The notes beneath the pieces were generated by a model that ran no database searches, was not told the origin of the DNA, and saw only the letters and a list, made by a program, of their open reading frames with translations. Shown here piece by piece: positions 52,999 to 61,435 of a stretch of DNA of 64,000 nucleotides. The position numbers were made by a program, and so were the translations under genes. The stretch spans positions 29,585 through 93,584 of the forward strand of contig DASZUU010000046.1 of NCBI GenBank assembly GCA_035547425.1, given 5' to 3'. How positions within the stretch are numbered: the stretch's first letter is position 1; each line of letters starts with the position of its first letter. The DNA is from Alloacidobacterium sp035547425 (GTDB lineage: Bacteria > Acidobacteriota > Terriglobia > Terriglobales > Acidobacteriaceae).

Positions 52999-54531
52999 AT
53001 GGGCTCAGGAGAAGTACTCGCGCTGCATGGACAGGCGCTCACGATAGAAGAGATTGCTTCGGTGGCTTTTGATCGCTGCGAGGTTGCCGTGTCTGAAGAT
53101 GCATGGCCGAAGATGAAAGCGGCGCGCGGCGTGGTGGAAGCGGTAGTTTCAAGCGGGGAAACCGCATACGGCATTAACACCGGATTCGGCAAGCTGGCCG
53201 ATGTGCGTATTTCCAATGGCGATCTGCGAGCACTGCAACACAATCTGGTGCGAAGCCATGCCAGCGGGTTGGGTGATCCGCTGCCGGAGCCGGAGACACG
53301 GGCGATGCTTTTGCTGCGCGCCAATGTGCTGGCAAAGGGTCATAGCGGAGTTCGTCCGGTAGTGCTGGAGACGCTGGTGCAGTTGTTGAACCACGGTGTG
53401 CATCCGGTGATTCCATCTCGCGGATCGGTAGGCGCAAGCGGCGATCTGGCTCCGCTGGCTCATCTGGCGCTTACGCTGATCGGCGAGGGCGAGGTTATGT
53501 ATCGCGGCAAACGCATCGATGCATGCTGCGCACTGCGCGAAGCGGGGATTGCTCCGCTGGAATTGGAAGCGAAGGAAGGGCTCGCGTTACTGAATGGCAC
53601 GCAGGCGATGGCCGCAACCGGAGCGTTGGCACTTGATCGTGCGCTCCGAGTAGTTCAGCTTTTTGATCTGGCAGGAGCGATGTCGCTGGAAGCATTGCGC
53701 GGAACGCCGACAGCATTTGACGAGCGGATTCATGCGGCCCGCCCACATCGCGGACAGATAGCGGCGGCTGCGCACCTTCGCAATCTTCTGGAAGAGAGTG
53801 AGATACGCGAATCGCACCGGCACAATGATCCGCGGGTGCAGGATGCGTATTGCTTGCGCTGCATGCCGCAGGTGCATGGAGCCGCGCGCGGCGCCCTGGA
53901 GCATGTGCGCGAGGTGATCGAGATCGAGGCTGGATCGGCGACGGACAATCCGCTGATTTTTGTGGACGAGAACGCGCAGGGCGGCATTCTTTCCGGCGGC
54001 AATTTTCATGGCGCCCCGCTGGCATTGGCGCTGGATTATGCGGCAATTGCGTTGACTGATCTGATGAGCATCAGCGAGCGGCGCATTGATCGGCTTATCA
54101 ATCCGGATATCAATGAAGGGCTGCCGCCGTTTCTTTCTGATACTCCGGGCGTTTCTTCGGGGCTGATGATTGCGCACGTAGCCGCAGCCGCTCTACTGAA
54201 TGAGGCAAAGGTGCTGTCGCATCCGGCAAGTGTGGATTCGGTGCCGACTTCGGGCGGCAAGGAAGATCATGTGTCGATGGGAATGACTTCTGCGCTCAAG
54301 CTGCGGCAGGTTGTCGAGAATGCGGAGCGCGTGCTGGCAATTGAGTTGATGTCGGCAGCCCAGGGATTGGATTATCGCACGCCTTTGAAGGCTGCTGTAA
54401 GAGTGGAGCAGGCGCGGTTGGCCATACGCAAGATTGTGGAGCGGCTGGCGGAAGACCGCGTGCTCTCCGGAGATATTGAGCGGCTGGCGAGTGAAATTCA
54501 AAGCGGCACGTTTGATGGATGGAGGAATTGA
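52999..54531 (+). CDS. hutH: Histidine ammonia-lyase
   Basis: The ATG at 52999 gives 510 residues, the usual length; an in-frame GTG 48 bases upstream is possible but overlaps the putative operator. The enzyme deaminates histidine to urocanate. The residues A146-S147-G148 in SRGSVGASGDLAPLAHL cyclise to the MIO cofactor. YGINTGFGKLADV near 56 and NDPRVQDAYCLRCMPQVHG near 277 are canonical, and SGGNFHG is present. It is the first gene of hutH-U-G-I. Confidence 0.96.
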   Translation: MGSGEVLALHGQALTIEEIASVAFDRCEVAVSEDAWPKMKAARGVVEAVVSSGETAYGINTGFGKLADVRISNGDLRALQHNLVRSHASGLGDPLPEPETRAMLLLRANVLAKGHSGVRPVVLETLVQLLNHGVHPVIPSRGSVGASGDLAPLAHLALTLIGEGEVMYRGKRIDACCALREAGIAPLELEAKEGLALLNGTQAMAATGALALDRALRVVQLFDLAGAMSLEALRGTPTAFDERIHAARPHRGQIAAAAHLRNLLEESEIRESHRHNDPRVQDAYCLRCMPQVHGAARGALEHVREVIEIEAGSATDNPLIFVDENAQGGILSGGNFHGAPLALALDYAAIALTDLMSISERRIDRLINPDINEGLPPFLSDTPGVSSGLMIAHVAAAALLNEAKVLSHPASVDSVPTSGGKEDHVSMGMTSALKLRQVVENAERVLAIELMSAAQGLDYRTPLKAAVRVEQARLAIRKIVERLAEDRVLSGDIERLASEIQSGTFDGWRN

Positions 54532-54574
54532 CCCGATCATGAGCGACCTTGGAGCGGAGAAAAAAGCAGGTCTT

Positions 54575-54615
54575 TCGACTTCCCCGCTCCGGGCCCGCTC
54601 AGCATGACAAATCCT
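54575..54615. repeat. Short repeat-like element between hutH and hutU
   Basis: The stretch with CTTTCGACTTCCCCGCTCC followed by GGGCCCGCTCAGCATGACA resembles the short intergenic repeats ending in CGCTCAGGATGACA that are common in acidobacterial genomes. A related stretch (CTCCGCTCAGGATGGGGCAC) is found at 49302-49321 inside scpA. Only two copies are visible here, so the call is tentative. Confidence 0.35.
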
Positions 54616-54645
54616 GCTCTGCTTTTTGACGATGAGGAGAAACCA

Positions 54646-56310
54646 ATGCTTGAGACAGCAGAAGTGATTCGCGCACCGCGCGGCAAAGAACTGCACACCA
54701 AAGGCTGGCAGCAGGAAGCTGCGCTACGCATGCTGATGAACAATCTCGATCCTGAAGTAGCTGAGCGGCCCGATGAGCTTGTTGTGTATGGCGGCACAGG
54801 AAAAGCTGCGCGCAATTGGGAGTGCTTTCATGCCATCGTGCGCGCGCTGCACTCGCTGGAGAACGATGAGACGCTGCTGATTCAGTCAGGGAAACCGGTC
54901 GGGATTTTGCGCACGCACGAAGCTGCGCCCCGCGTGCTACTGGCGAACTCGAATCTGGTAGGCAAGTGGTCGAACTGGGAGCACTTTCACGAGCTCGAGC
55001 GCAAGGGCCTGATGATGTATGGCCAGATGACGGCGGGATCTTGGATTTATATCGGCAGCCAGGGCATTGTGCAGGGCACGTATGAAACATTTGCCGCAGC
55101 AGGGCGACAGCACTTTGGCAGCCTCGAAGGTAAGTTCGTTGTCTCGGCAGGTATGGGCGGCATGGGCGGCGCGCAGCCATTGGCGGCGACGATGAATGGC
55201 GCTCGTTTTCTTGGTATCGATGTCGATGCAGCGCGCATTGAAAAGCGCCTGGCGAGCGGCTATTGCGACCACATTGCATGGACGCTGGATGAAGCGTTGA
55301 TGATACTGAATGATGCGAGAGCTGAGGGCAAGGCTATTTCCGTGGGCTTGGTGGCGAATGCCGCCGATGTGCTGCCGCAGCTGGTTCATCGCAGGATTGT
55401 TCCCGATGTGCTGACCGACCAGACGAGTGCGCACGATCCGCTGCATGGCTATGTGCCAAATGGAATGAGTCTGGGAGCTGCGCTGGAATTGCGTTCACGC
55501 GATGCGGAAGAGTATGTACGGCGCTCGATGCAAGCCATGGCAGCGCATGTCCGGGCGATGCTGGAGCTGAAGCGGATGGGCGCGGTGACCTTTGATTATG
55601 GCAACAATCTGCGCACGCAGGCAAAACTGGCCGGAGTCGATGATGCATTTGAGATTCCCGGCTTTGTGCCGGAGTACATTCGTCCTCTGTTTTGCGAAGG
55701 CAAAGGGCCATTTCGCTGGGTGGCGCTCTCGGGTGATCCGGAAGATATCTACCGTACAGACCGTTTGATACTGGAGCTATTTCCTGAAGATGCGGGCCTG
55801 CGACGCTGGATTGAGCTCGCGCAAAAGCGTATTCACTTTCAGGGTCTGCCGGCCCGCATCTGCTGGCTTGGTTATGGACAGCGCGCAAAGTTCGGCATAG
55901 CGATGAACGAGCTGGTGCGCAAAGGCGAGATCAGCGCGCCGATTGTGATTGGCCGTGATCATCTCGATGCCGGCTCCGTTGCGTCGCCGTACCGAGAAAC
56001 CGAAGGCATGCTGGACGGCTCCGATGCCGTAGCCGATTGGCCGCTGTTGAATGCGCTGGTCAACACCGCTGCGGGTGCTTCATGGGTGAGCATTCATAAT
56101 GGCGGCGGCGTTGGCATCGGCTACTCGCATCACGCGGGCATGGTTGTGGTGGCAGACGGTTCTAATCTTGCAGCGCAACGGCTGGAGCGCGTGTTAACCA
56201 CCGATCCCGGCATGGGCGTGATTCGCCATGTAGATGCCGGATACGAAAAAGCAATTCATTTTGCCGCTGAAAAAGGTGTTCGCATACCCATGAGCGAGAA
56301 GACGGCATGA
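54646..56310 (+). CDS. hutU: Urocanate hydratase
   Basis: The ATG at 54646 has GAGGAG at good spacing and gives 554 residues, the usual length. An ATG at 54604 lies inside a repeat-like element and is rejected. The enzyme uses tightly bound NAD to convert urocanate to imidazolone propionate. Conserved segments include LVVYGGTGKAARNW near residue 46, GGMGGAQPLAATMNG near 183, DQTSAHDPLHGYVPNG near 262 and the HHAGMVVVADG end motif. The stop overlaps hutG as ATGA. Confidence 0.96.
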   Translation: MLETAEVIRAPRGKELHTKGWQQEAALRMLMNNLDPEVAERPDELVVYGGTGKAARNWECFHAIVRALHSLENDETLLIQSGKPVGILRTHEAAPRVLLANSNLVGKWSNWEHFHELERKGLMMYGQMTAGSWIYIGSQGIVQGTYETFAAAGRQHFGSLEGKFVVSAGMGGMGGAQPLAATMNGARFLGIDVDAARIEKRLASGYCDHIAWTLDEALMILNDARAEGKAISVGLVANAADVLPQLVHRRIVPDVLTDQTSAHDPLHGYVPNGMSLGAALELRSRDAEEYVRRSMQAMAAHVRAMLELKRMGAVTFDYGNNLRTQAKLAGVDDAFEIPGFVPEYIRPLFCEGKGPFRWVALSGDPEDIYRTDRLILELFPEDAGLRRWIELAQKRIHFQGLPARICWLGYGQRAKFGIAMNELVRKGEISAPIVIGRDHLDAGSVASPYRETEGMLDGSDAVADWPLLNALVNTAAGASWVSIHNGGGVGIGYSHHAGMVVVADGSNLAAQRLERVLTTDPGMGVIRHVDAGYEKAIHFAAEKGVRIPMSEKTA

Positions 56311-57221
56311 GCGCTTTGCATCACGATCCATACTGGCCGCGCGCGCACGCATGGCTTGGCGGCGAGTCGTTGCCCAAAGCGAAGGAATTGTTGCGCGTAC
56401 TCGGCGTGCCGTTGACGCTTGGCTCGATCACGCCCAGCCGTTGCGATCTTGCGCCACAGGCGGTGCGGGATGCGCTGACGCGCTTCAGCACCTGGGATGT
56501 TCTGCATGAACGCGATGTTCGCGATCTGCACGTGGAAGATTCAGGTGATCTGCCGCTGGCGCAATCGACCGTAGAAGATGCGCAGCAGCCGATTGAGTCG
56601 GCGGTACGCGAGGCGATTGCAGGCGCTGAAGCTGTTGTCCTGCTCGGCGGAGACAATTCGATCACGCGTCCGGCAGTACGCGGCATGCACAGCAATTTGC
56701 AACGGTGTGGGTTACTGACTCTGGATGCGCATCTTGATCTGCGAACACTCGAAGGCGGCCTGCGCAATGGCAACCCGGTGCGGGCGCTGCTGGCTGACGG
56801 GCTTCCCGGCGAGAATATTGCGCAGGTTGGAATTCAGTCATTTGCAAATTCTGCGGAATATTTCCGGATTGCAAAAGAAGCGGGCATTCGCGTGGTTCCA
56901 GTGGAGCAAGTTGTGGATCAGGGAATCGAAGCAACCATTGCAGCAGTGTTGCAGGAACTGGCGCAGAAGGTGGATGTGATCTACGTCGATCTCGATCTCG
57001 ATGTGATGGATCGCGGATTTGCGCCTGCAACTGCGGGTGCGCGCCCTGGTGGATTGACGCCGCTGGATGTGCGACGTGCGGCTTATCTTTGCGGCGCGCA
57101 TCCCAAAGTGCGCGTGATGGATTTAGTCGAGATTGACCCGACACGCGATAGTCATGACATTACTGCTCTTGCGGCTGCTGCCTGCCTGCTCTCATTTGCC
57201 TCGGGAGTTCTAGGACGATGA
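56307..57221 (+). CDS. hutG: Formimidoylglutamase (ureohydrolase family)
   Basis: The 304-residue arginase-fold enzyme should hydrolyse N-formimidoyl-glutamate to glutamate and formamide. Metal motifs are GGDNS (114-118), DAHLDLR (140-146) and DLDLDVMD near 228-235. The first motif has Asn where most ureohydrolases have His, a change also known in some formiminoglutamases. Context between hutU and hutI, with ATGA overlaps at both ends, fixes the role better than the family does. Confidence 0.9.
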   Translation: MSALHHDPYWPRAHAWLGGESLPKAKELLRVLGVPLTLGSITPSRCDLAPQAVRDALTRFSTWDVLHERDVRDLHVEDSGDLPLAQSTVEDAQQPIESAVREAIAGAEAVVLLGGDNSITRPAVRGMHSNLQRCGLLTLDAHLDLRTLEGGLRNGNPVRALLADGLPGENIAQVGIQSFANSAEYFRIAKEAGIRVVPVEQVVDQGIEATIAAVLQELAQKVDVIYVDLDLDVMDRGFAPATAGARPGGLTPLDVRRAAYLCGAHPKVRVMDLVEIDPTRDSHDITALAAAACLLSFASGVLGR

Positions 57222-58462
57222 GCACTTCCCTTCTGCTTACAAACTGCTCGCAACTGGTGACGATGGCTGGACCGCCTCGTCCTCGCATGGGCGCAGAGCT
57301 GCGCGAGCTTGCGATTATGACAGATGCCGCAATGCTGGTGCGTGATGGTCGCATTGCCGCTACCGGTTCACGCAAAGGCATAGAGCCACTAGCTGATGCG
57401 GCGACGCAAGTCATCGATGCCGGTGGCCGCCTAGTGATGCCGGGATTTGTGGATGCGCATACACATCTGATTTTTGCAGGCAATCGCGCCGATGAATTTG
57501 AGATGCGCTGTGCAGGCATGGCCTATCAGCAGATTGCAGAGCGCGGCGGCGGAATCCGTTCCACCGTGCGTAAGACGAGAGCAGCTTCAGAGCAGGAACT
57601 GATTGCCGCAGGCCAGAAGCATGCGCAGCGGTTTCTGCACGGCGGTACGACGACGGTAGAGGCAAAATCCGGCTATGGGTTAACCCTCGAAGATGAATTG
57701 AAGATACTGCGCGCAATTCGTCACGTATCGCAAACAACGCCGCTGCGCTGTGTGCCTACGTTTCTTGGCGCACATGAAATTCCGGAAAAATACAAAATGC
57801 AACCGGATGCTTATGTCAATCTGGTTGTCAACGAGATGCTTCCTGCGGTCGCAAGAGATTCGCTGGCACAGTTCTGCGATGTATTTTGCGAAGAGAAGGT
57901 TTTCAATGTAGCGCAGGCGGAGCGTGTACTGCGTGCGGCGCAAGAACGAGGGCTTGGCCTACGTGTGCATGCTGACCAGTTCACATCGAGCGGCGCAGTT
58001 GTGATGGCCGCCGAGCTCGGCGCAAAGACAATCGATCATCTGGAGCAGGCTACTTCGCAATCAATTGCTGCGATGAAGCAGGCAGGTGTGCAGCCGGTGC
58101 TGCTGCCTGGATCGGTATACGCAATTGGATCGCAAAAATATGCTCCGGCCCGGGCAATGATCGATGCCGGATTAGGGGTGGTCATCGCAACGGACTTTAA
58201 TCCCGGCTCTTCACCCACGGCTTCCATGCCGATGATTCTTTCTCTGGCCTGCACGCAGATGAAGATGACTCCGGCGGAAGCAATCACTGCTGCCACAATC
58301 AACGCAGCCTACAGCCTGAATCTGGGGGATCAGATCGGCAGCCTCGAGCCGGGAAAGATTGCAGACTTTGTGATTCACGATGCGGAAGATTACCGGGAAC
58401 TGGCTTATTTTTTCGGCGGCCATCGAGCGCATCGGGTCTTTGCCGCAGGTGTTGCCGTTTGA
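57218..58462 (+). CDS. hutI: Imidazolonepropionase
   Basis: The 414-residue amidohydrolase opens the ring of imidazolone propionate to give formimidoyl-glutamate. The metal motif VDAHTHLIFAGNRADEFEMR lies near residues 74-93, and the second metal ligands are in LRVHADQFTSSGAV near 248 and the ATDFNPGSSPTASM segment near 326. The GKSGYGL-like loop is seen as AKSGYGLTLEDE near 148. It ends the hut operon; the following ilvA has its own promoter and attenuator. Confidence 0.95.
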   Translation: MSTSLLLTNCSQLVTMAGPPRPRMGAELRELAIMTDAAMLVRDGRIAATGSRKGIEPLADAATQVIDAGGRLVMPGFVDAHTHLIFAGNRADEFEMRCAGMAYQQIAERGGGIRSTVRKTRAASEQELIAAGQKHAQRFLHGGTTTVEAKSGYGLTLEDELKILRAIRHVSQTTPLRCVPTFLGAHEIPEKYKMQPDAYVNLVVNEMLPAVARDSLAQFCDVFCEEKVFNVAQAERVLRAAQERGLGLRVHADQFTSSGAVVMAAELGAKTIDHLEQATSQSIAAMKQAGVQPVLLPGSVYAIGSQKYAPARAMIDAGLGVVIATDFNPGSSPTASMPMILSLACTQMKMTPAEAITAATINAAYSLNLGDQIGSLEPGKIADFVIHDAEDYRELAYFFGGHRAHRVFAAGVAV

Positions 58463-58500
58463 CGATGCTTGCGGAGTCTGATACTCATAGTTCAATCGCT

Positions 58501-58599
58501 ATGGAAATGTGCAACCACAATCGCGTCTCTGCTGGTGCCTCCATTTCTATTTGCATTCACATCATTCGAATTAGCTTCGAACAGGATGCGGGTGCGTAG
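58501..58599 (+). CDS. Leader peptide for ilvA attenuation
   Basis: This 32-codon open frame (ATG at 58501, TAG at 58597) encodes an Ile-rich run: residues 15-24 read I-S-I-C-I-H-I-I-R-I, six Ile in ten codons. It is followed by an antiterminator and a terminator and then by ilvA, which makes the isoleucine precursor. No strong ribosome site precedes it. A possible promoter is TTGACG (58459-58464) with TACTCA (58482-58487), which would give a very short 5' leader. A second ATG at 58507 is an alternative start. The frame is too short for usual gene finders, so it would be missed. Confidence 0.8.
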   Translation: MEMCNHNRVSAGASISICIHIIRISFEQDAGA

Positions 58600-58622
58600 G
58601 CGACGAGAGATTCTGGAGCAGT

Positions 58623-58657
58623 AAAAGCCACCACCCGCAGCGGTTGGTGGCTTTTTT
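58623..58657 (+). terminator. ilvA attenuator (terminator with competing antiterminator)
   Basis: The stem AAAAGCCACCA (58623-58633) pairs with TGGTGGCTTTT (58645-58655) and is followed by TT, giving a run of six T (58652-58657). The 5' arm overlaps CACCCGCA (58632-58639), which is perfectly complementary to TGCGGGTG at 58587-58594, in the last codons of the leader peptide. A ribosome stalled on the Ile codons (58543-58572) would leave 58587-58594 free to form the antiterminator. One that reaches the TAG at 58597 would cover it and let the terminator form. Confidence 0.85.
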
Positions 58658-58684
58658 ATTTCGGCAAAAGGACGTGAACGGACC

Positions 58685-59896
58685 ATGAGCGTGTCGTTGA
58701 AGGATATACAGGCAGCGCGGCAGAGAACGCGCGATTTTATCTATTTTTCTCCGGCGCAGCATTCAGCAGCGCTTTCGGAGATGACGGGCCAGAAGGTTTT
58801 TCTCAAGCTCGATAACCTGCAGCGCACGGGCGCCTTCAAAGAGCGAGGCGCACTCAATAAAATTCTCACGCTCAGTGACCAGGAAAAACAGCGCGGCGTG
58901 ATTGCTGCGAGCGCAGGAAATCATGCGCAGGGCGTCGCTTTCCATGCAACACAGCGCGGCATCAAAGCACGCATCGTCATGCCCCTGATGACGCCCCTGG
59001 TGAAGGTATCTTCGACAGAAGCCTTCGGTGCAGAGGTGGTGTTGCATGGCGCCAACTACGACGAGGCTTGCGCAGAAGCCCTGCGGATTGGTGAAGCAGA
59101 GGGCATGACATTTCTGCACCCCTTTGACGATCTGGATGTGATCGCCGGACAAGGCACGATCGGGTTGGAATTGCTGGAGCAGGTCGCGAACCTTGAAGCT
59201 GTCGTGGTACCGATTGGCGGCGGCGGGCTTCTCAGCGGCATCGCTTGTGCGATCAAGGAAACGAATCCGAAGATTCGCGTGGTTGGCGTGCAGACGGAAA
59301 AGCTGCCATCGATGCTGCGCGCTAGCGAGGCAGGCAAGACAATCACGATCCCTGCTGAGGCTACGATTGCTGATGGCATCGCTGTACGGCGCGCAGGCGA
59401 GCTGACTTTCCCATTAGTGCAGCGCTATGTGGATGAGATTGTCACGGTTGATGAAGAAGAAATCGCCAAGGCGATTCTTGTTCTGCTGGAGCGCGAAAAA
59501 ACGCTGGCAGAGGGCGCCGGAGCGGTTGGACTGGCGGCGCTGCTGCAGCATAAGACCTCGCTCGATGGCCAGCGCACCGCTGTTGTAGTCGGTGGGGGCA
59601 ATATCGATGTGAGCTTGCTGGCGAAGATCATCGAGCGCGGCCTGGTGAAGGATGGGCGACATACGCGGTTGCGCATTCACCTGACAGACCGGCCCGGATC
59701 GCTGCATCAGCTTACAAAGATCATCGCCGATGCGCGCGCGAATATTGTGCAGACAGCCTATGATCGTGCTCACTATGGCGTAAATCTGGGCGATACAGTG
59801 ATCGACTTTACTCTCGAGACCCGCGGCGGCGACCATAGCCGGGAGATTTCGGATGTACTAACGGCTGCCGGCTACCGGCATGAAAGGATCGAATAA
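58685..59896 (+). CDS. ilvA: Threonine ammonia-lyase (biosynthetic type) with ACT-like C-terminal domain
   Basis: The 403-residue PLP enzyme deaminates threonine to 2-oxobutanoate, the first committed step toward isoleucine. The Schiff-base Lys lies in NLQRTGAFKERGALNKI near residues 41-57, and the PLP phosphate loop is GGGGLLSG near 178. An ACT-type regulatory domain (about 328-403, LRIHLTDRPGSLHQLTKII) would allow feedback control. Its ATG is 27 bases after the attenuator, in keeping with transcription control by isoleucine tRNA charging. Length is between the short catabolic and the long two-ACT enzymes. Confidence 0.92.
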   Translation: MSVSLKDIQAARQRTRDFIYFSPAQHSAALSEMTGQKVFLKLDNLQRTGAFKERGALNKILTLSDQEKQRGVIAASAGNHAQGVAFHATQRGIKARIVMPLMTPLVKVSSTEAFGAEVVLHGANYDEACAEALRIGEAEGMTFLHPFDDLDVIAGQGTIGLELLEQVANLEAVVVPIGGGGLLSGIACAIKETNPKIRVVGVQTEKLPSMLRASEAGKTITIPAEATIADGIAVRRAGELTFPLVQRYVDEIVTVDEEEIAKAILVLLEREKTLAEGAGAVGLAALLQHKTSLDGQRTAVVVGGGNIDVSLLAKIIERGLVKDGRHTRLRIHLTDRPGSLHQLTKIIADARANIVQTAYDRAHYGVNLGDTVIDFTLETRGGDHSREISDVLTAAGYRHERIE

Positions 59897-59956
59897 GAGG
59901 CGTAAAATAAAAGCCATGGGCGCTTCACTCAGAATGAGGAGGCAGCCGAGGTACTC

Positions 59957-61435
59957 ATGGCACATCTTACTGAGGCGGCAGCGGATCAGCTGACGCTCGA
60001 TCCTGAAAATTGGAATGACTTGCGCGAGCTGGGTCATCGCATGCTCGACGATATGTTCGATCACCTGGAGACGCTGCGTAATCAGCCTGCGTGGCAGCCG
60101 CTTCCCGATGAGATCCGAGACTCTCTCGACGAGCCTCTACCGCGCAAACCCCAGGGCGAAGAAGCGGTCTACGGCGATTTTCTGCGCAACGTGCTGCCCT
60201 ATACGACAGGCAACCGGCATCCGCGTGCATGGGGATGGGTGCGAGGAAACGGCACCACCTTTGCCATGCTGGCCGAGATGCTGGCCGCGGGCATCAATAC
60301 ACATGCGGGTGGCGGTCAGCAGGCAGCGACCCTGGTAGAAAAACAGGTCATTGCATGGCTGGCGCAAATCATGGATTTTCCGGCAAATGCCAGCGGCCTG
60401 CTTACCAGCGGCGGCACCATGGCCAACGTGCTAGGCTTGGCCGTTGCGCGACATGCAAAGGCCGGCTTCGATGTGCGCGATCTTGGGCTGCAATCAGAGC
60501 ATCCTCAGCTGACGGTGTATTGCTCCACGGAAACGCATATGTGGGCGCGCAAAGGCATGGAGTTTCTTGGGCTGGGAAGGCAGTCTTTGCAGCGGATTCC
60601 GGTGCACGATGATTTCAGTATCGATACCGAAGCTCTGCGGAGAAAGCTGCAGGAAGATCGTAAAGCAGGACTTCAGCGGATTGCGGTGATTGCAAATGCT
60701 GGCACGGTGAATACTGGCGCGGTAGATGATTTTTCGTCTCTTGCTGAAATCTGCCGCGAAGAGAATCTCTGGCTGCACGTGGATGGCGCTTTTGGTGCGC
60801 TGCTGAAGCTGTCGCCGAAGTACAAGCATCTGGTCGCAGGTATTGAGAAGGCAGATTCGCTGGCATTCGACCTGCACAAATGGATGTACCTGCCATTCGA
60901 GATTGGCTGCCTGCTGGTGCGCGACGCTGAGATACATAAAGCTACATTTGCTGCGCGTGCGGATTACCTGGAAAAAGCCGAACGCGGCATGCTGGCCGGC
61001 GGATTATCGTTTGCCGATCGCGGCATTGAATTGTCGCGCGGCTTTAAGGCTCTCAAGGCATGGATGTCGCTGAAAGCTTACGGCACAGAGATGCACGGCG
61101 CATTGATCGAGCAGAATGTAGAGCAGGCTGCACATCTTGCTACACGAATCGATGCGCATCCTGAGCTGGAGCGGATGGCAGAGCGGGTGATGAATGTGGT
61201 CTGCTTCCGCTATCGTCCGCATGGATGGTTTGAGCAGGATACATTGAACAAGCTTAATCGCGAACTGGTTTTGCGGCTGCAGGAATCCGGCGAGTTTGTT
61301 GTTTCGGGAACGCTGCTCAACGAGGATTATGTCATTCGCGTGGCAAATACGAATCACCGCAGCCGGATAGAAGATTTTGACGCGCTGGTGACTGCTGCCG
61401 TTACGGAAGGACGCCGTCTGGCTAGTGCTTGCTGA
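59957..61435 (+). CDS. PLP-dependent group II decarboxylase (aromatic amino acid decarboxylase-like)
   Basis: The 492-residue enzyme has the group II decarboxylase motifs: RHPRAWGWVRGNGT substrate loop near residue 87, LLTSGGTMANVLGLAVAR near 147, HVDGAFGALL near 275 with the PLP Asp, and the Schiff-base Lys in AFDLHKWMYLPFE near 308. Substrates of relatives are tryptophan, tyrosine, DOPA or glutamate; the exact one cannot be read here. The ATG has AATGAGGAGG upstream. The 3' end overlaps the convergent LacI gene by 14 bases. Confidence 0.85.
   Translation: MAHLTEAAADQLTLDPENWNDLRELGHRMLDDMFDHLETLRNQPAWQPLPDEIRDSLDEPLPRKPQGEEAVYGDFLRNVLPYTTGNRHPRAWGWVRGNGTTFAMLAEMLAAGINTHAGGGQQAATLVEKQVIAWLAQIMDFPANASGLLTSGGTMANVLGLAVARHAKAGFDVRDLGLQSEHPQLTVYCSTETHMWARKGMEFLGLGRQSLQRIPVHDDFSIDTEALRRKLQEDRKAGLQRIAVIANAGTVNTGAVDDFSSLAEICREENLWLHVDGAFGALLKLSPKYKHLVAGIEKADSLAFDLHKWMYLPFEIGCLLVRDAEIHKATFAARADYLEKAERGMLAGGLSFADRGIELSRGFKALKAWMSLKAYGTEMHGALIEQNVEQAAHLATRIDAHPELERMAERVMNVVCFRYRPHGWFEQDTLNKLNRELVLRLQESGEFVVSGTLLNEDYVIRVANTNHRSRIEDFDALVTAAVTEGRRLASAC

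Noticed and set aside
54604..54645. Upstream ATG for hutU
   Set aside because: It lies in a repeat-like element without a ribosome site, while the ATG at 54646 has GAGGAG and gives the usual length.
58492..58686. Minus-strand frame across the ilvA leader region
   Set aside because: The plus strand shows a coherent leader peptide and attenuator, which explains the region better.
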